Source: Sporothrix humicola
Taxonomy: Eukaryota > Ascomycota > Sordariomycetes > Ophiostomatales > Ophiostomataceae
Length of the DNA stretch: 64,000 bases
NCBI GenBank assembly: GCA_021396245.1
Contig: WNYE01000072.1
Location: forward strand, 1 to 64,000
Direction: 5' to 3'
The notes under the pieces were generated by a model. It did no database searches. It worked only from the letters and a program-made list of their open reading frames with translations, and was not told the DNA's origin. The translations under genes were made by a program, and so were the position numbers. This document shows, piece by piece, positions 11,047 through 22,184 of this stretch (its first letter is position 1; each line of letters opens with the position of its first letter).

Positions 11047-14000
11047 ATGACCTCTGCCATGGCAATGTCGCATCCACACAACGCCGCCATGGCATCAGGA
11101 TCGACTTCGACTTCGAACCCGACGACAATGCCCGGCCCGCGCAAGATCCGCCGCCGGAACCAGAGCCACAACCCGCACGCACAAGCACAAGCCCGCCCGG
11201 CACCGATAGTCCGGCCGTCGCTCTCGATACGTACAGATGCCGCCGCGCCACAGACAACAACGACACCTCCCGCCTCCCGCTTCAAGCCGATGACTATCCG
11301 CGTCGTTACATCCGAGGACGAGCGCAGCGAAAGTGCGAGCGGCAGCGAGGACACCAACACCGACTCTGAGAGCGACCACAGCAGCGTGCTCGACCTGGAC
11401 CTGGACCTCGAATTCAACGACGACGACGTCTTTATGCCCGTCATCCAGGCGGCCACCATGGTCCCGGTCAAGACCCAGCGAGCTCATTCTGTGAGGAAGA
11501 ACCAGGGAAAGGGCAAGAGAAAGTCGATGTCGACGTCAATGTCCAAAAATAGCCGCCGTGCCGCTGCGACAACTACTTCGACAACAACATCCCCGCAGGA
11601 GGATTCCTTCCCGCCTGCATTGGTTGCGTGAGTAGCTGTTTTTGCTTTGTTTTTTAAGTTTTCTTGTTTTCTTCTTTCTTTCCTTTGTCATCATCCATAA
11701 GTTTGGATCCTTGTATTTCTTCTCATTCTTCACAATGCGATTCGTGCTTTTGGGATTTCCCTCTACCCCGCCAGGTTGTTGTTCTCAAACATGTCTTTTG
11801 TCGGTGTGACGACAAGGACGACAAGGCAGAGATGGAGAGAGTTAAGAGAAGGTCGACAGGATCGAATACGCCACTTTGACAACAATGCCCTGCAATCTGC
11901 TTCCTGCATCTGCATCCATCGACAGGGGTTTCGCCAGAGAAAGATGAGGGGTTGCAGGGGTGCAGTGACGCTGAAGACTCAGCTCGCTCGCCGTGCCGCT
12001 TTCTCTTGCTGGCCTGCACTTGCTGGTGCCTCGATTCCGCCATCCGTCCACACCCACAGCGGAAAGATGGGCACCTTAACGCTTAATTGAAATTACCTTG
12101 TCGAGAGAGTGGGGATACGACTCCAACAGCCCAACAGCCCCAAAGAGGACAAGGCGGCAAGCGGCAGTCAGACTGTCAGCAAAAGCGAGAGGACAAGAAA
12201 CAGGGGTTGTTGGGGTGACAATACATGGTGAGAGGTGAAGATGGAGATGAGCGGCGAGAGCGACGATGAAGAGAAGTAAAAGGAAGAAATCGACAAAACA
12301 GATCAACAAAATCAAAGAAACAGAAACAGGAACAGAAACAATCAACGAAACACATCAACGGTCAACAGTCGACTTGACTTCTATTTTCATCTTCACCCTC
12401 ATCCACTCTCTTTACCTTCATCCTCTCGTCCTCATCAATTCCCCTTGAGCGCCACCAATACCACCACGCCGGGCCCTGAACGCATCCACCATCCATCGAT
12501 GTGACTCTACACAACAAAGCTCGCAGCTCGCTCCTTTTGGTTCCTTTTTCTGTTCCTCTTTCGGGGCTGAGCTGTTTTGCCTTTTCAGTCTGAGCTCACG
12601 TTTTGTCGTTTTGTCGGGGCTCTCCTCATGTTTCTTGTCGTTTCTGCTTCGACCTCTCTCCGCCAATGAACAAAACTGCCCGACAGCCCACGGACAGCCC
12701 ACGAACGAAAATAACAAAAATAAGATTGCGATTTGGTGGCGTCGACTAAAGTTGTCGATTTTCGTTCTCAAGGCTTCTTCGCACTCGTCGTTTATTTTCT
12801 AGCTCCATCTCGCTGGCAGCCGTTGAGTGTCTTTTGACGCCTCTGTTGACGCCAGCCCGTGCACTTGCACTTTCTTTTCCTCACCCTTTCACACTTGTTT
12901 TCTTTTTCTCATCCACTCCTTTTCGTCTTCTCGCTTGTTTTTCTCCGAATCTTTTTTTTTACTTCCTTTTATCCTCACTCTAGCTGTTTTCAGTGAAGAC
13001 ACTTCTTGACACTTCTTGTCACTTTTGACCGTTTCCTCATCGTCTCCATCACGTTCGTCTCTCTTTGTTCTGCTCCCCGGTTTTCATTTTCGAATACGGG
13101 CGCTGCAGGCGCCAAAGAGGTCTAACGTGGGAGACCAAGAGGCTCCAAGAGGCTCCAAGAGGCTCCAAGCACGCAAAACACACGCAAAAAGCACAGTCCA
13201 CACCCACCAACAACTCTCCATCAAACCCCACGGACTCTGCAAGTTGTTAGTCTAAAAACAAGTCTAATTTGCGCACTTGCACATCTCCGTTTCTGCACAT
13301 CATTCAGGGGATACGAGCAAAGACGACTGCAACAAAAACAACGACATCTTACTGACATTTTCTTTTCTCTCTTCCTCTCAGCTTCCTTCAAGACGATACG
13401 GATCTTTGGGATGCCCAGTTTGCCGACTTTTTGCGCGGCAACTCTTCTCTGAAAACCCTCGTCGACACTGTCAACAACGACACAACATCATCCTCGACTC
13501 CCAATTCTGTACCTGCATCGGCTCCACCGCGCTATCCGTTTCCGCCTGGCTCAGGCCCGCCTCGTACTAGTCCGCCGGCGAGGCTGCCTGCATCAACATC
13601 TGCGACTCCCTCCAACATGGCAAACCCTGCCTACGGCGGCATTGCCGGGCTGCTGCACAATGATCCGAGACGCAACATGAACGTAAATATGAATATGAAT
13701 ATGGGTGCTCCCGTGGCCCGCCACGCACTGGTCGAGTCGTATGTGCCCGCACCGCTTCGCATCGAAAAGAAGACCAAACTGCAGCTGCAGCAGCCACAAC
13801 AAGTGCAGTACAACACCCCGACGCCGCCGCAGCAATTCCAGTCTCAACAGCAACCACAAATGCAAACACAAACACAATCGACGGAAGACTTTGTCCGCCG
13901 CACCGACCGGTCCATGGCGCGGCAACAACAGATGCAGGCCGAGCAGCAGCGGGCGATGCAGCTGAGAGAGGTCCAGCAACGAGAGCAGCGACAGCAGGAG

Positions 14001-16577
14001 GAGGCGAAGAGACAACAACAGCAGCAGGCACAACAAGAGGCTGCTGCAGCCCAGGCTGCAGCTCAACAGGCACAGTATGCCCAGCAACAGGCCCAGCACC
14101 AGCAGTATGTCCAGCAGCAGATCCACCTCCAGCAGCTCCGCCAGCGCCGGCCGTCCAACGCATCCAACGTGTCCGCCGTCTCCCAGAACTCGCAGTTCTC
14201 CCAGCACTCTCACAACTCGCAGAACTCACAGAACTCGCACGCATCACAGATCACCCACTCCTCCTTTGGCGGCCCCTCCCACCCGCCACAACTTCGCGGC
14301 GGTGCACCCTTCCAGTGGCAGCGTCCTGCACCCATCAAGCCGGCCAAGCCAGTGCGCCGCCGTGCTCCGGGCGAAATGTTTGCCACTCTACCCGGCGAGG
14401 TCCTCGAACTGATCCTGGACGAGCTCAAGAAGCTGCACATGGAGGACGCGGCCAAAGGCCAGGGCTGCGCCACCTGCTGGATGCGGGATGCGGGTGCCAT
14501 GGCGGTCTCGGCCCGCAAGATGCTCAAGTATGCGCGTGTCGCTTTGTACGAGGGCATCGAGCTCGTCGGCGCCGACGCCGTGCACGCGCGGCACCAGCCC
14601 AAGGCCAAGAAGCTCAAGTCGGCGAAGGAGCAGGCCGCGCAGCAGGCCGCCTTGCTGGCCAACTCGAGACTCGCGCTCCTTCTGCGCACCCTCCGTGGAA
14701 GCCCCCAGATTGCCGCCATTGTGCGCACCCTCAAAGTGCCCCCGACGTTCTCCTCGCCTTTGTTGACGGCACCCATCTCCCCCGACGAGTACGAGTCCTT
14801 GGTCGCCTCCGTCGTCTCGGCCTGCCCCAACCTGGAGCGCGTCGTCGGGTACTACCCGGCCTACGACCACGCCACGCACAGCCGGTACTCCCAGGCGCTG
14901 GCCTCGCGCACGCGGCTCAAGGAGACCAACTGGATCCTGGCGCCGCTCCTCTCACAAGAACAGCTCGAGCAGCAGGCGCGGGAGCAGCGCGAGCAGGAGC
15001 TGTTGGCGCTCCAGCAGCAGCAGAAGCAGCGCTCGCGCGCCAAGTCGTTCTCGCACATGATGCGCCCGCAGTCGCCGCCGTCGCCGCCGACGTCGCCGCG
15101 GCTCGTGGACGACGAGTTTGGCGTACGGCCGCGCACCGGGTCGGCCGCGGGCCTGCCTGGCGCTGGTGTCTCGTCGACTGCCGTCGCCCTCTCTCCCCGC
15201 CACAGCGCCCGCTTCCTCAACCACCACATCCACTGGCAGTACCTGTCGACGCTGACCGTGCACTGCCAGCCGGGCGCCACTCTGACACCCGCCACTCTGC
15301 TGGTCGACGCGCTCATGTACCTGCCCGCCCTCCAGAACCTGTATCTTTCGCACATGCCCGCCGCGGCGTTTGACGACTCCAGCCTGCTGGCCCTGCCTCC
15401 TCTAAAAAAGCTGTCGCTCGTGCACTGCCCCGGCCCGACCTCGGAAGGCCTGTCGACCTTTGCCACGCGCGGCACCAGCCGGTCCCTAACCGATTTGTCT
15501 CTCATTCATGTCGGCCTCGACTCGCTGCCCGCTTTGGCCCGCATCCTCAGCAAGCTCGACCGCCTGGTGTCCTTCACGCTCGTGCAGCCGCAGGCACCGG
15601 CTCTGCCGTCGGGCGAAGTCATCTGGCTGTTCCCGTATCTGGCGTCGCCGTCCCTCAAGAAGCTGCACTGGGACGTGCCGGTGCCGGCAGCAAGCAATGC
15701 TTCGGCCGCCTCCACCACCTTTTCACCCTTCGGGAGCGTCCTCCCCGCCGACGTCGTCCTCTCGCGCAGCATCGCCGCCGAGGGCTTCCCGGCACTGCGC
15801 CAGCTGCGCACGCCCTGCGACCCCGAGGGCCTCTTCCAGGCGCTGTGCCGTCCGCAGGAGCGCGTCGACCTGCCGCGAGACCGCTACCGCGCCATGGGCA
15901 CCACCTACCCGGCGGCCTTTACCGCGCCGCAGACGCAGACCACCTCATCGCCTCCCTCGGCCGGCCACCGCCACCGCTACTCCGAGTCGTCGGTCTTTTC
16001 CGCGTCCTTTGGCAGCCACTCGCGGACCAACAGCAGTGCCTCGCTGGGCCTGGGCAAGGGGTCGGCCGCCTCCTCGCCTTCGTCGACGTCGTCGTCGTCG
16101 TCTGCATCGAGCGCGTCGTCCGCGTCCGCCTCCGGCGACTGGGAGTGCTCGCACCTCGGCGTGTCGCGGGTCGCTGCCCAAGGCCGCATCGACGCGTCCC
16201 GACGCGCGCCGCGCGTGTTTGTCAACGTCACCGACGAGCACGGCCGGCTGGTGGACAAGTACGGGCTGGCCGGGTTTGTCGGCACGGTGGGGAGCCAGAT
16301 CACGTACCATTTGCTGCCGGACGCCGGTGCATCCGACGACAAGGGTGGCCTGGTCGATATGCAGGACTTTGTGGGTGAAGCCGACACGGCGAGCCCAGCA
16401 AAGCTGAGCGACAAGAACGAAAAGTCGACCTCCTCGGCTGACGCCTCGTCGTCGTCGCCGACGGGCGTCATCTGCAACGGCCAGTGGAACGCCAACTGGG
16501 AGGTGCCGCAGAAGAAGGACCGCGAGCGGTGGTGGCACGCCGAGCGCGGCATGGCCAAGACGGTCAAGTTGATTTGA
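11047..16577 (+). CDS. Large Q-rich F-box-like protein with leucine-rich C-terminal region
   Basis: Modelled as exons 11047-11627 and 13382-16577 (1258 aa). Exon 1 ends in GTTGC before the donor GTGAGT and leaves two bases; exon 2 starts after CTCTCAG at 13381 with one base, so the phase fits. Exon 2 then reads FLQDDTDLWDAQFADFL with coding character and no ATG of its own before 13617. The N-terminus is basic and Ser/Thr-rich with an acidic patch. A long Gln-rich tract lies at roughly residues 320-430. An F-box-like segment (MFATLPGEVLELILDELKKL) starts near residue 526, and leucine-rich repeat-like helices follow from ~770. F-box proteins normally recruit substrates to SCF ubiquitin ligases; substrates here are unknown. 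The implied intron is 1754 bp, very long for this kind of genome, so extra small exons or two separate genes remain possible. Confidence 0.6.
13138..13170 (+). repeat. Short 10-bp tandem repeat in the long intron
   Basis: Three consecutive copies of GGCTCCAAGA lie inside the putative 1754-bp intron of the F-box gene. Confidence 0.7.
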
Positions 16578-17215
16578 GGGAGATGAAGATGGTGAGATGG
16601 CTCAAATGAGTGTACGATAATAGGGGTGGGTTAATGGGAAAAGGGGCTATGGTGGTTGGCCACAAAAACGGAAGGCGCAACTGCGCACGCGCACCTTCCC
16701 TAACGACTTATGCATGATCATTTTCGTTCTTTCCTTTCTTTTGTCTTAGTACTTCTTTTCCTTCTTTCTCCTTCCATTACTGTTCTTTCCCATTCTTGTA
16801 TCTTATCATGATTCCCCCGGCGCAGACTGAAATTGAATTCAAGAAATAATAATCACACTGTCATGACACGTGAACTGAATGTCTTCCGTGGATGGTTGTT
16901 AAATACGTAGTCTGGCTTACCTTTGAATATGGCAAGAGCGATGCACGAGCTCTTCAGCCAGGGAAAGAGCAACCCAGTGAGTAGAAACGACGCAGTCTGT
17001 TCGTTCTTGCCTTTTCGAGTAGCAATGCATTACTTTGTACACAGGTCTCGGCCCCCACGTCCCATCTCTTTTCTTCTGTCTTCTTTCTCTTCTTTCATCT
17101 TCTATCCTTCGTCTCTTCTCGGCAAAGTTGAGACATGAGACGAAGCCTTCACTTACACGACATGAGATGAGTTTCACTTACACCGCCCTCGTGACTAACA
17201 CTACACCGTGTAAGA
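16578..17215. other. Intergenic, nothing recognised
   Basis: This lies between two converging genes and is 3' UTR-like, with T-rich runs near 16,725-16,800. No supported coding or RNA feature. Confidence 0.5.
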
Positions 17216-17684
17216 TCACTTGAGAACCTTGTAGTCGATGCCGTCGACCGTCGAGTCGTGCAGGGTGACGGACGGCCTGTTTGGCAGCTGCTTTAGCTCC
17301 TTTTGCCTCTCTTGTCCCTCTTGCCAGTTCCGGTGAAGAATATCCACCGTCCCCGATGGAATGCCATCGAGACTCGTCATGGCTGCCGTGTCAATGGAGA
17401 CGACGCGGGGGCGACCCGTTTCTGTTCCGTTCTTCCTTGAGGCGGTTGCACCACACCTCGTTGCTGTCCAGAATGCAGAAATCGAGATAATCAAAAACCC
17501 GTTCCTTCATGCGAGCCAGTCCGCGGATCACTAGGTTGGCGTCGTTGGTGTCGAGGAGCGGTTGCAGACGGGGGACCCAGGGTGTGGGGAAGACAAAGAA
17601 TGTGACAGTTTTGTCGTCGTCTTTGTCGAGGCCCTCGATGTCTTTTATATCCATGATATCGTTGGGCATGATATCTCTGTGCAT
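17216..17684 (-). pseudogene. Small hypothetical protein gene with an apparent frameshift
   Basis: Two overlapping minus-strand frames appear to be halves of one gene. The upstream frame (17684 downward) reads MHRDIMPNDIMDIKDIEG and runs well to VWCNRLKEERNRNGSPP. The downstream frame takes over at about 17,410 with RVVSIDTAAMTSLDGIPSG and ends ...VDGIDYKVLK. The switch falls at a CCCCC run around 17,410-17,414. The only GT...AG pair spanning it would give an intron of about 34 bp, too short to splice. A one-base indel is therefore more likely, either a real lesion or a sequence error. I do not recognise the family. The protein would be about 155 aa with no visible signal peptide or membrane segment. 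Confidence 0.4.
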
Positions 17685-18492
17685 GATGTCTTTGATAGAT
17701 TATGATGCTTCTTAATGGAGGTTAATGGAGGTTGATGGTGGATGACTGTTGCCTAGGAATGTGAATAATAAGGAATAAGAAGAGAAAATGGAAAGGAAAG
17801 AAAAGGGAAAGAGAAGAAAGCTGCGTCGGGAGCTGTACTTATATGTATGCTCAGCTTGTAAATGACGTTGGTGAACTGGGCTTACTCGCCGATTGTACTG
17901 TAGTTGGCAGGCTCGGTTGACATTGCTGCGGGCAGAGGATATCTACACGGTCGCTAAGGACATCCAGTCAAGTGTGATGCTCAACTTGCTTAGTTTCCAA
18001 CGGGCAGCGGCGATGTACAAGACGGACGATTTAAAGGCAGGACCGTTTACGTAGTTTATGTAGTTGGTTCTAATAGTTCTTCAAACAGTATTCCGCCGTT
18101 GAATTCACGTCAAAGTTGAACATGTTCTTGATGATGAAATAGTACAAGTAAAAATGAAAGCAAAATATGCACTCGGTTCACTTGGTGATCATTTTATTTT
18201 ATTTTTATCTTATCTTTGTTGACTACTTTAAATAAAAACATTTTTTAAAAAAATAAAAAATAAATAAATAAATAAATAAATCCTGAGAGTACTTGACAAT
18301 ATTTTCATTACTCATGATACATAATATATCCAAGAAACTTGGAGTGATACACTCTCTTCAAAGTCGATCCTCTGTATTAACTGCCTCCTGTTGCATTGTG
18401 GCACGTCCATATTTACCCATCTTCATGTGTATCTTCCTTTTCTTCCTTATTTTGCATTGTTGACTTCATTATCATTTATCTTCCGCTTCCAT
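17685..18492. other. AT-rich intergenic stretch with microsatellite
   Basis: Strongly AT-rich, particularly 18,170-18,300, with a (TAAA)5 microsatellite at 18261-18280 preceded by A/T runs. No gene seen. Confidence 0.6.
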
Positions 18493-18681
18493 CAAGACGC
18501 CTTCGGCTTGGTATGATCAGTCAACTCGCCTGCGGCCCTTCTATGGCCTACGGTGTTCCTCCGCCTCCACCGGCCGCCCACCCGGAGGCGGAGTGACGAG
18601 TGAGGAGTGGGAGTAGTTCTGTTCACATCGCCTTCGGCGATTCTATGGCCTCCGGCGGTAAAGACGGCTTCGCCGTCTTCT
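18493..18681 (-). repeat. Triloop-hairpin element, copy 1 (abuts MFS stop codon)
   Basis: Read on the minus strand, the element begins right after the TGA of the MFS gene. It carries GACGGC-GAA-GCCGTC, CCGCCGGAGG and TCGCC-GAA-GGCGA mini-hairpins, then a degenerate G-rich hairpin (CTCCGCCTCC ... GGAGGCGGAG), and ends ATACCAAGCCGAAGGC. Only parts of the G-quadruplex loop survive in this copy (GGGTGGGCGGCCGGTGG). Confidence 0.8.
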
Positions 18682-20067
18682 TCACTTCATCCTCCTCATG
18701 ACCATGTACATGACCAGCGTAAAAAAGGCAGTCAAAGACATTGCAGCCGCCGTAAACAGCTGCACGCCCAGATAACTGCCACTCCTGTCGAGAATAGCAC
18801 CGGCAATGGGCGGCCCAATGAGCGACGAGATGCCCTTCAAAACGGCGACACAGCCCAAACGCGTGCCGAGCGTGGACAGGTCGGCGGTAATACTACTCAA
18901 GACGACGGGCGCTAAGGTGACGACGGACGACGAGAAGAAGCCGTACAACACGGAAAAGGCGAGGTTGCCGGCCTGGTTCTGCACGGAGATCCAGTAAAAG
19001 TCGACGGCTGCTGTCGTGATACAAATCACCAAGAAGGTAGGGACGACGCCGTAGCGGTCGGCAATGACGGACGGGATGAGACGGCCGGGGATGGCTGTGA
19101 GGTTGAGGATCACCAACAAATACTGGGCCAGCGAGGCCGGCGTGCCATGCGTCATGGCGTACGACTGGAGGTAGTAGAGCGGCTGGAAGAAGCCCAAGTT
19201 GCTAAAAAAGATGGCGACGCACTGGACGAGGTAGCGGGTGTCGGTAAGCTGGGCGTCTCCCGAGAGCTGGCGGAGGCCTTTCCAGGGGGAGGCGGACGAT
19301 CGGGAGGAGGCAATGGCGGCCCGCTTGAGCCGGGGACGGGCCACCGCTGTGGCGATACTACATAATGTCAAGGCGACGAACCCGATGCAGCGGATGGCCC
19401 ACGGGTAGCCGACGCGTTGTTGCAGCTTCTCAAACATGAGCGGATAGAGCGAGGCGCCGAGACTACTCCCGATGCTGGCGACGCCCATGGCCAGGGCTCG
19501 TTTCTTCGAAAAGTAGCTGGGGACGAGGGTGATGGCCGGTATGTACAGGCAGCCCGTGCCGATGCCGACGCAGAAGCCTTGGGCTAACAGGATCTGGTAG
19601 TACTCGGTGGCCAGGCTGGCCATCATGAAGCCGAGGACGAGCAGAAACGTGCCCGTCACTAACATTGAGCGTGCATAGCCCAGGTCGAACAGCGGCCCAA
19701 AGAAGAAGCCGCCAAACATGAGCAGGAAGACTTGGACAGAGCCCACCCAGGAGATGGCCGACGCATTCTGGTCTCTGAGCAGATCTTGCTGGTAGTATGT
19801 CTGGAACGCACCGAATCCGTTGAGAAGGCCGAGACTGTTCCAGTAGAGGAGAAACGCGGCCGCGACCTGCAGCCATGCCTGGAACCCGCCGTCTGGCGGT
19901 GGATCGTGTGGCGGGCCGGGTGCCAGCGGCGCAGAGTCTGTCAGGACATCGTGGGTGTTGGCCGTGTCTGCGGGTGGTGGTGGTGCAGGAGGTGGTGGTT
20001 GTTGTGAGGATGGATGTTGTGTGGACAGTCGCGTTTCTTCTCTTTTCTCCGTCAGAGGAGCGTCCAT
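18682..20067 (-). CDS. MFS transporter, monocarboxylate (MCT/MCH)-like
   Basis: Intact frame of 461 aa, with ATG at 20067-20065 and TGA at 18684-18682. A Pro-rich cytosolic N-terminus is followed by PPDGGFQAWLQV, the hallmark PDGG(W/F)xW motif of the fungal monocarboxylate-porter branch of the major facilitator superfamily. About twelve hydrophobic segments follow, including the GFGAFQTYYQQ segment after helix 1 and the GIGTGCLYIPAITLVPSYFSKKRALAMG block. Members transport monocarboxylates, riboflavin or unknown organic acids across the plasma membrane; the substrate cannot be read from sequence. It lies next to qa-x in the same direction, so a link to aromatic or organic acid use is possible but only suggested by position. 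Its stop codon directly abuts a dispersed repeat. Confidence 0.85.
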   Translation of the reverse strand: MDAPLTEKREETRLSTQHPSSQQPPPPAPPPPADTANTHDVLTDSAPLAPGPPHDPPPDGGFQAWLQVAAAFLLYWNSLGLLNGFGAFQTYYQQDLLRDQNASAISWVGSVQVFLLMFGGFFFGPLFDLGYARSMLVTGTFLLVLGFMMASLATEYYQILLAQGFCVGIGTGCLYIPAITLVPSYFSKKRALAMGVASIGSSLGASLYPLMFEKLQQRVGYPWAIRCIGFVALTLCSIATAVARPRLKRAAIASSRSSASPWKGLRQLSGDAQLTDTRYLVQCVAIFFSNLGFFQPLYYLQSYAMTHGTPASLAQYLLVILNLTAIPGRLIPSVIADRYGVVPTFLVICITTAAVDFYWISVQNQAGNLAFSVLYGFFSSSVVTLAPVVLSSITADLSTLGTRLGCVAVLKGISSLIGPPIAGAILDRSGSYLGVQLFTAAAMSLTAFFTLVMYMVMRRMK

Positions 20068-20971
20068 GACGCCGTGATGCGATGCCTCTGTTTACTTCGC
20101 CGTGTGCTGTCTCTGTGCGCTGTATTGCCCGCTGAATGCGCTGTATTTTAGTGGATGCGCCGTGTTATTGACAGCCAGTCTTGGCAAGCATCTTGTGTTA
20201 TGTCGCTGATGTCGTTAATGCCGCTCGCATTGTCGTCGAGTCTTGTGTTCTAATTTTTGTGTATTTTCAGCCTTCTTGCTGATCTCCTTGTTCTTTTCGT
20301 CGACGTTGTCGTCGTCGTATTCTTCCTCGGTTAGCGATGTGCCGTCTTCCGCGACGTCTTTTGGTGGTGTAAGATTTGTAAGACTGGAGTGCGGTGTAGC
20401 CTCTGTGGCTACAATGCTCTCGCGTCGATTTCGGTATTCGCTCTCAACAGTCACCTCGACTTTAATTATATGTCTGTCTAAGTATGTATTCATTCATATT
20501 TCTCGTAAATTATTTTCAAAAATTAGAACTTAAATTCGTGCCATCCTTCCTATTGCGCCATCGCCGCGTCCGTTGGCGCTGTTGACCCAGACTCTGACTC
20601 TGGGCGATTCCTTTCTCCGTCTCTCTCTCATCTCTCTTCACTTCTCCGCCTGCGGGTTACAGGCTTCCGGGAATAACGCCCAGAGGCTGTCGCCCATAAA
20701 CCACACCCAGGCTGGAATATGACAGTCCGTCCAACAGTCTTTTATCCAACACTCCGTTCTAGATATGTCAGATTGAATGACAGACACTTTCAATGGCTTT
20801 CAATACTGTCGAAGCTGATTGTTTTCTGTTTCCTGTCTCTGGGAGGGGGTTGTCGTTTGAGGGAATTGAGTGGGAAATAGTGGATGTCGGATGTCGGCAC
20901 GTTTTTCTTGCTTTTGGTGAGCTTCGGCGTTACCTTGTTGGATCGCCGGCTGGGCATCTTGGTCTTCAACT
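20068..20971. other. Intergenic upstream of MCT-like gene; doubtful small ORF
   Basis: A minus-strand ATG-led frame at 20493-20215 encodes 92 aa with an acidic, charged C-terminus (TSLTEEEYDDDNVDEKNKE). It could be a small gene, a gene fragment or chance; no family is recognised. The rest is promoter-like or empty. Confidence 0.25.
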
Positions 20972-21119
20972 AAAATGCCTTTGTCTTGGTATGAGATCCT
21001 CCGCCTCCCCCGCCCACCCACCCAGAGGCGGAGGGAGAGTAGTAGAGGGAATAGTGAAGACGGCTTCGCCGTCTTCCATCTATCGCCTGCGGCGCTGACA
21101 TCGCCTTTGGCGATGCTAT
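20972..21119 (-). repeat. Triloop-hairpin element, copy 2 (abuts qa-x stop codon)
   Basis: In gene sense it starts directly after the qa-x TGA with TCGCC-AAA-GGCGA, then GCCGCAGGC and GACGGC-GAA-GCCGTC. A stem (CTCCGCCTC/GAGGCGGAG) encloses the loop GGGTGGGTGGGCGGGG, and the copy ends CTCATACCAAG...AAAGGCATTTTAG. The four G-tracts are intact. Confidence 0.85.
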
Positions 21120-22184
21120 TCAAACACCCGGCCGCGTGTAGTCCAGGGCCGCCACCCTCTTCCACACCTCGCGCACGACGCGTTCCTGTGACTGGCGGGC
21201 CGTCTCTCCTGCTGTCGTCTCAGTCGCCGCCGTCGGGCCGGCCGGCCGAACTGCCAAGTACAGCCGGCCGCCCAGGTGGGCGTCCTCAACGGGGACGTCA
21301 GTGTAATCGCCCGTCTTCGTCTCTGGCGGATTCGCGGTGGTGACCAGCCCGCCCGCCTCTTCCAGAATGGCAAACCCGGCGGCGACGTCCCACTCCCAGC
21401 AGCCGCCCTCCCACCAAATGTCAAACGAGCCGGCGGCCGTGTATGCCAAGTCGAGAGCGGCACTGCCGAGCGAGCGCACGCCGTGGACCATGCCGCCGAG
21501 GCCGTTTCTTCCTTTACGCTCGGTGGCCATGGTGACGAAGCTGTCGACTTTGCGCGACAGATTGCCGCCCGTCTCGCGGCGGTCCTTGCCCCATTCGCAC
21601 GAGAAGATGCAGCCCGACGGCGCGTTGGCCGGCAGAGGCGGGACGGCCGGCTTTTGCAGCAAAGGCAGCGGCGTCGTCTCGTTGAGCCACGCGCCTTTCC
21701 CTCTACACGCACTGAACAGCTGGTTGAGCATCGGCGCGTAGATGACGCCAATCACGGCGCGGCCGCCGACGACAAAGCCGATGGATACGCAGTACATGGG
21801 GAACAGGTGCGTGTAGTTGACCGTGCCGTCCAGCGGGTCGACGATCCACGTCGGGTCGGGCGACGCGGCGCTGTCACTGACCAGATAGTCTCGCGACTGG
21901 CCCTTGGAGTACGACTCTTCGCCGAGGAATTTATGTGCGGGATACTTGGCGGTGATTGACGCCTTGACAAACGCCTCGACGTCCTCGTCGGCCTGCGTCA
22001 CGAGATCGACCGAGCTGTCCTTTTCCTGCGTGGCCAGCGCCAACCCGCCGGCCATGCGTTGCCGGCTGCCGTCCAGCAGGCGCTGGCCCGCGTCTTTGGT
22101 CAGCTGCACGGCAAACGCATAGATCTCGGCGAGCTCGTCGGCGGAGAGGCCGCCAAAGGAGGTTGGGGAAGACGAAGAAGACAT
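21120..22184 (-). CDS. qa-x: QA-X / QutG-like inositol monophosphatase-family protein of the quinate cluster
   Basis: 354 aa from the ATG at 22184-22182 (MSSSSSPTSF). It shows the inositol-monophosphatase signatures: the metal-binding GEES, WIVDPLDGTVNYTH and the C-terminal WEWDVAAGFAILEEAGG. The C-terminal ALDYTRPGV ending is usual for fungal members. Homologues qa-x (Neurospora) and qutG (Aspergillus) sit in quinate clusters although their in vivo substrate is not settled. Here it is divergent from qa-2 across a 1-kb promoter containing an imperfect QA-1F site, which supports co-regulation. The open frame extends upstream of 22184 without an ATG, so this start is preferred. A dispersed repeat begins immediately after the stop. 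Confidence 0.9.
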   Translation of the reverse strand: MSSSSSPTSFGGLSADELAEIYAFAVQLTKDAGQRLLDGSRQRMAGGLALATQEKDSSVDLVTQADEDVEAFVKASITAKYPAHKFLGEESYSKGQSRDYLVSDSAASPDPTWIVDPLDGTVNYTHLFPMYCVSIGFVVGGRAVIGVIYAPMLNQLFSACRGKGAWLNETTPLPLLQKPAVPPLPANAPSGCIFSCEWGKDRRETGGNLSRKVDSFVTMATERKGRNGLGGMVHGVRSLGSAALDLAYTAAGSFDIWWEGGCWEWDVAAGFAILEEAGGLVTTANPPETKTGDYTDVPVEDAHLGGRLYLAVRPAGPTAATETTAGETARQSQERVVREVWKRVAALDYTRPGV

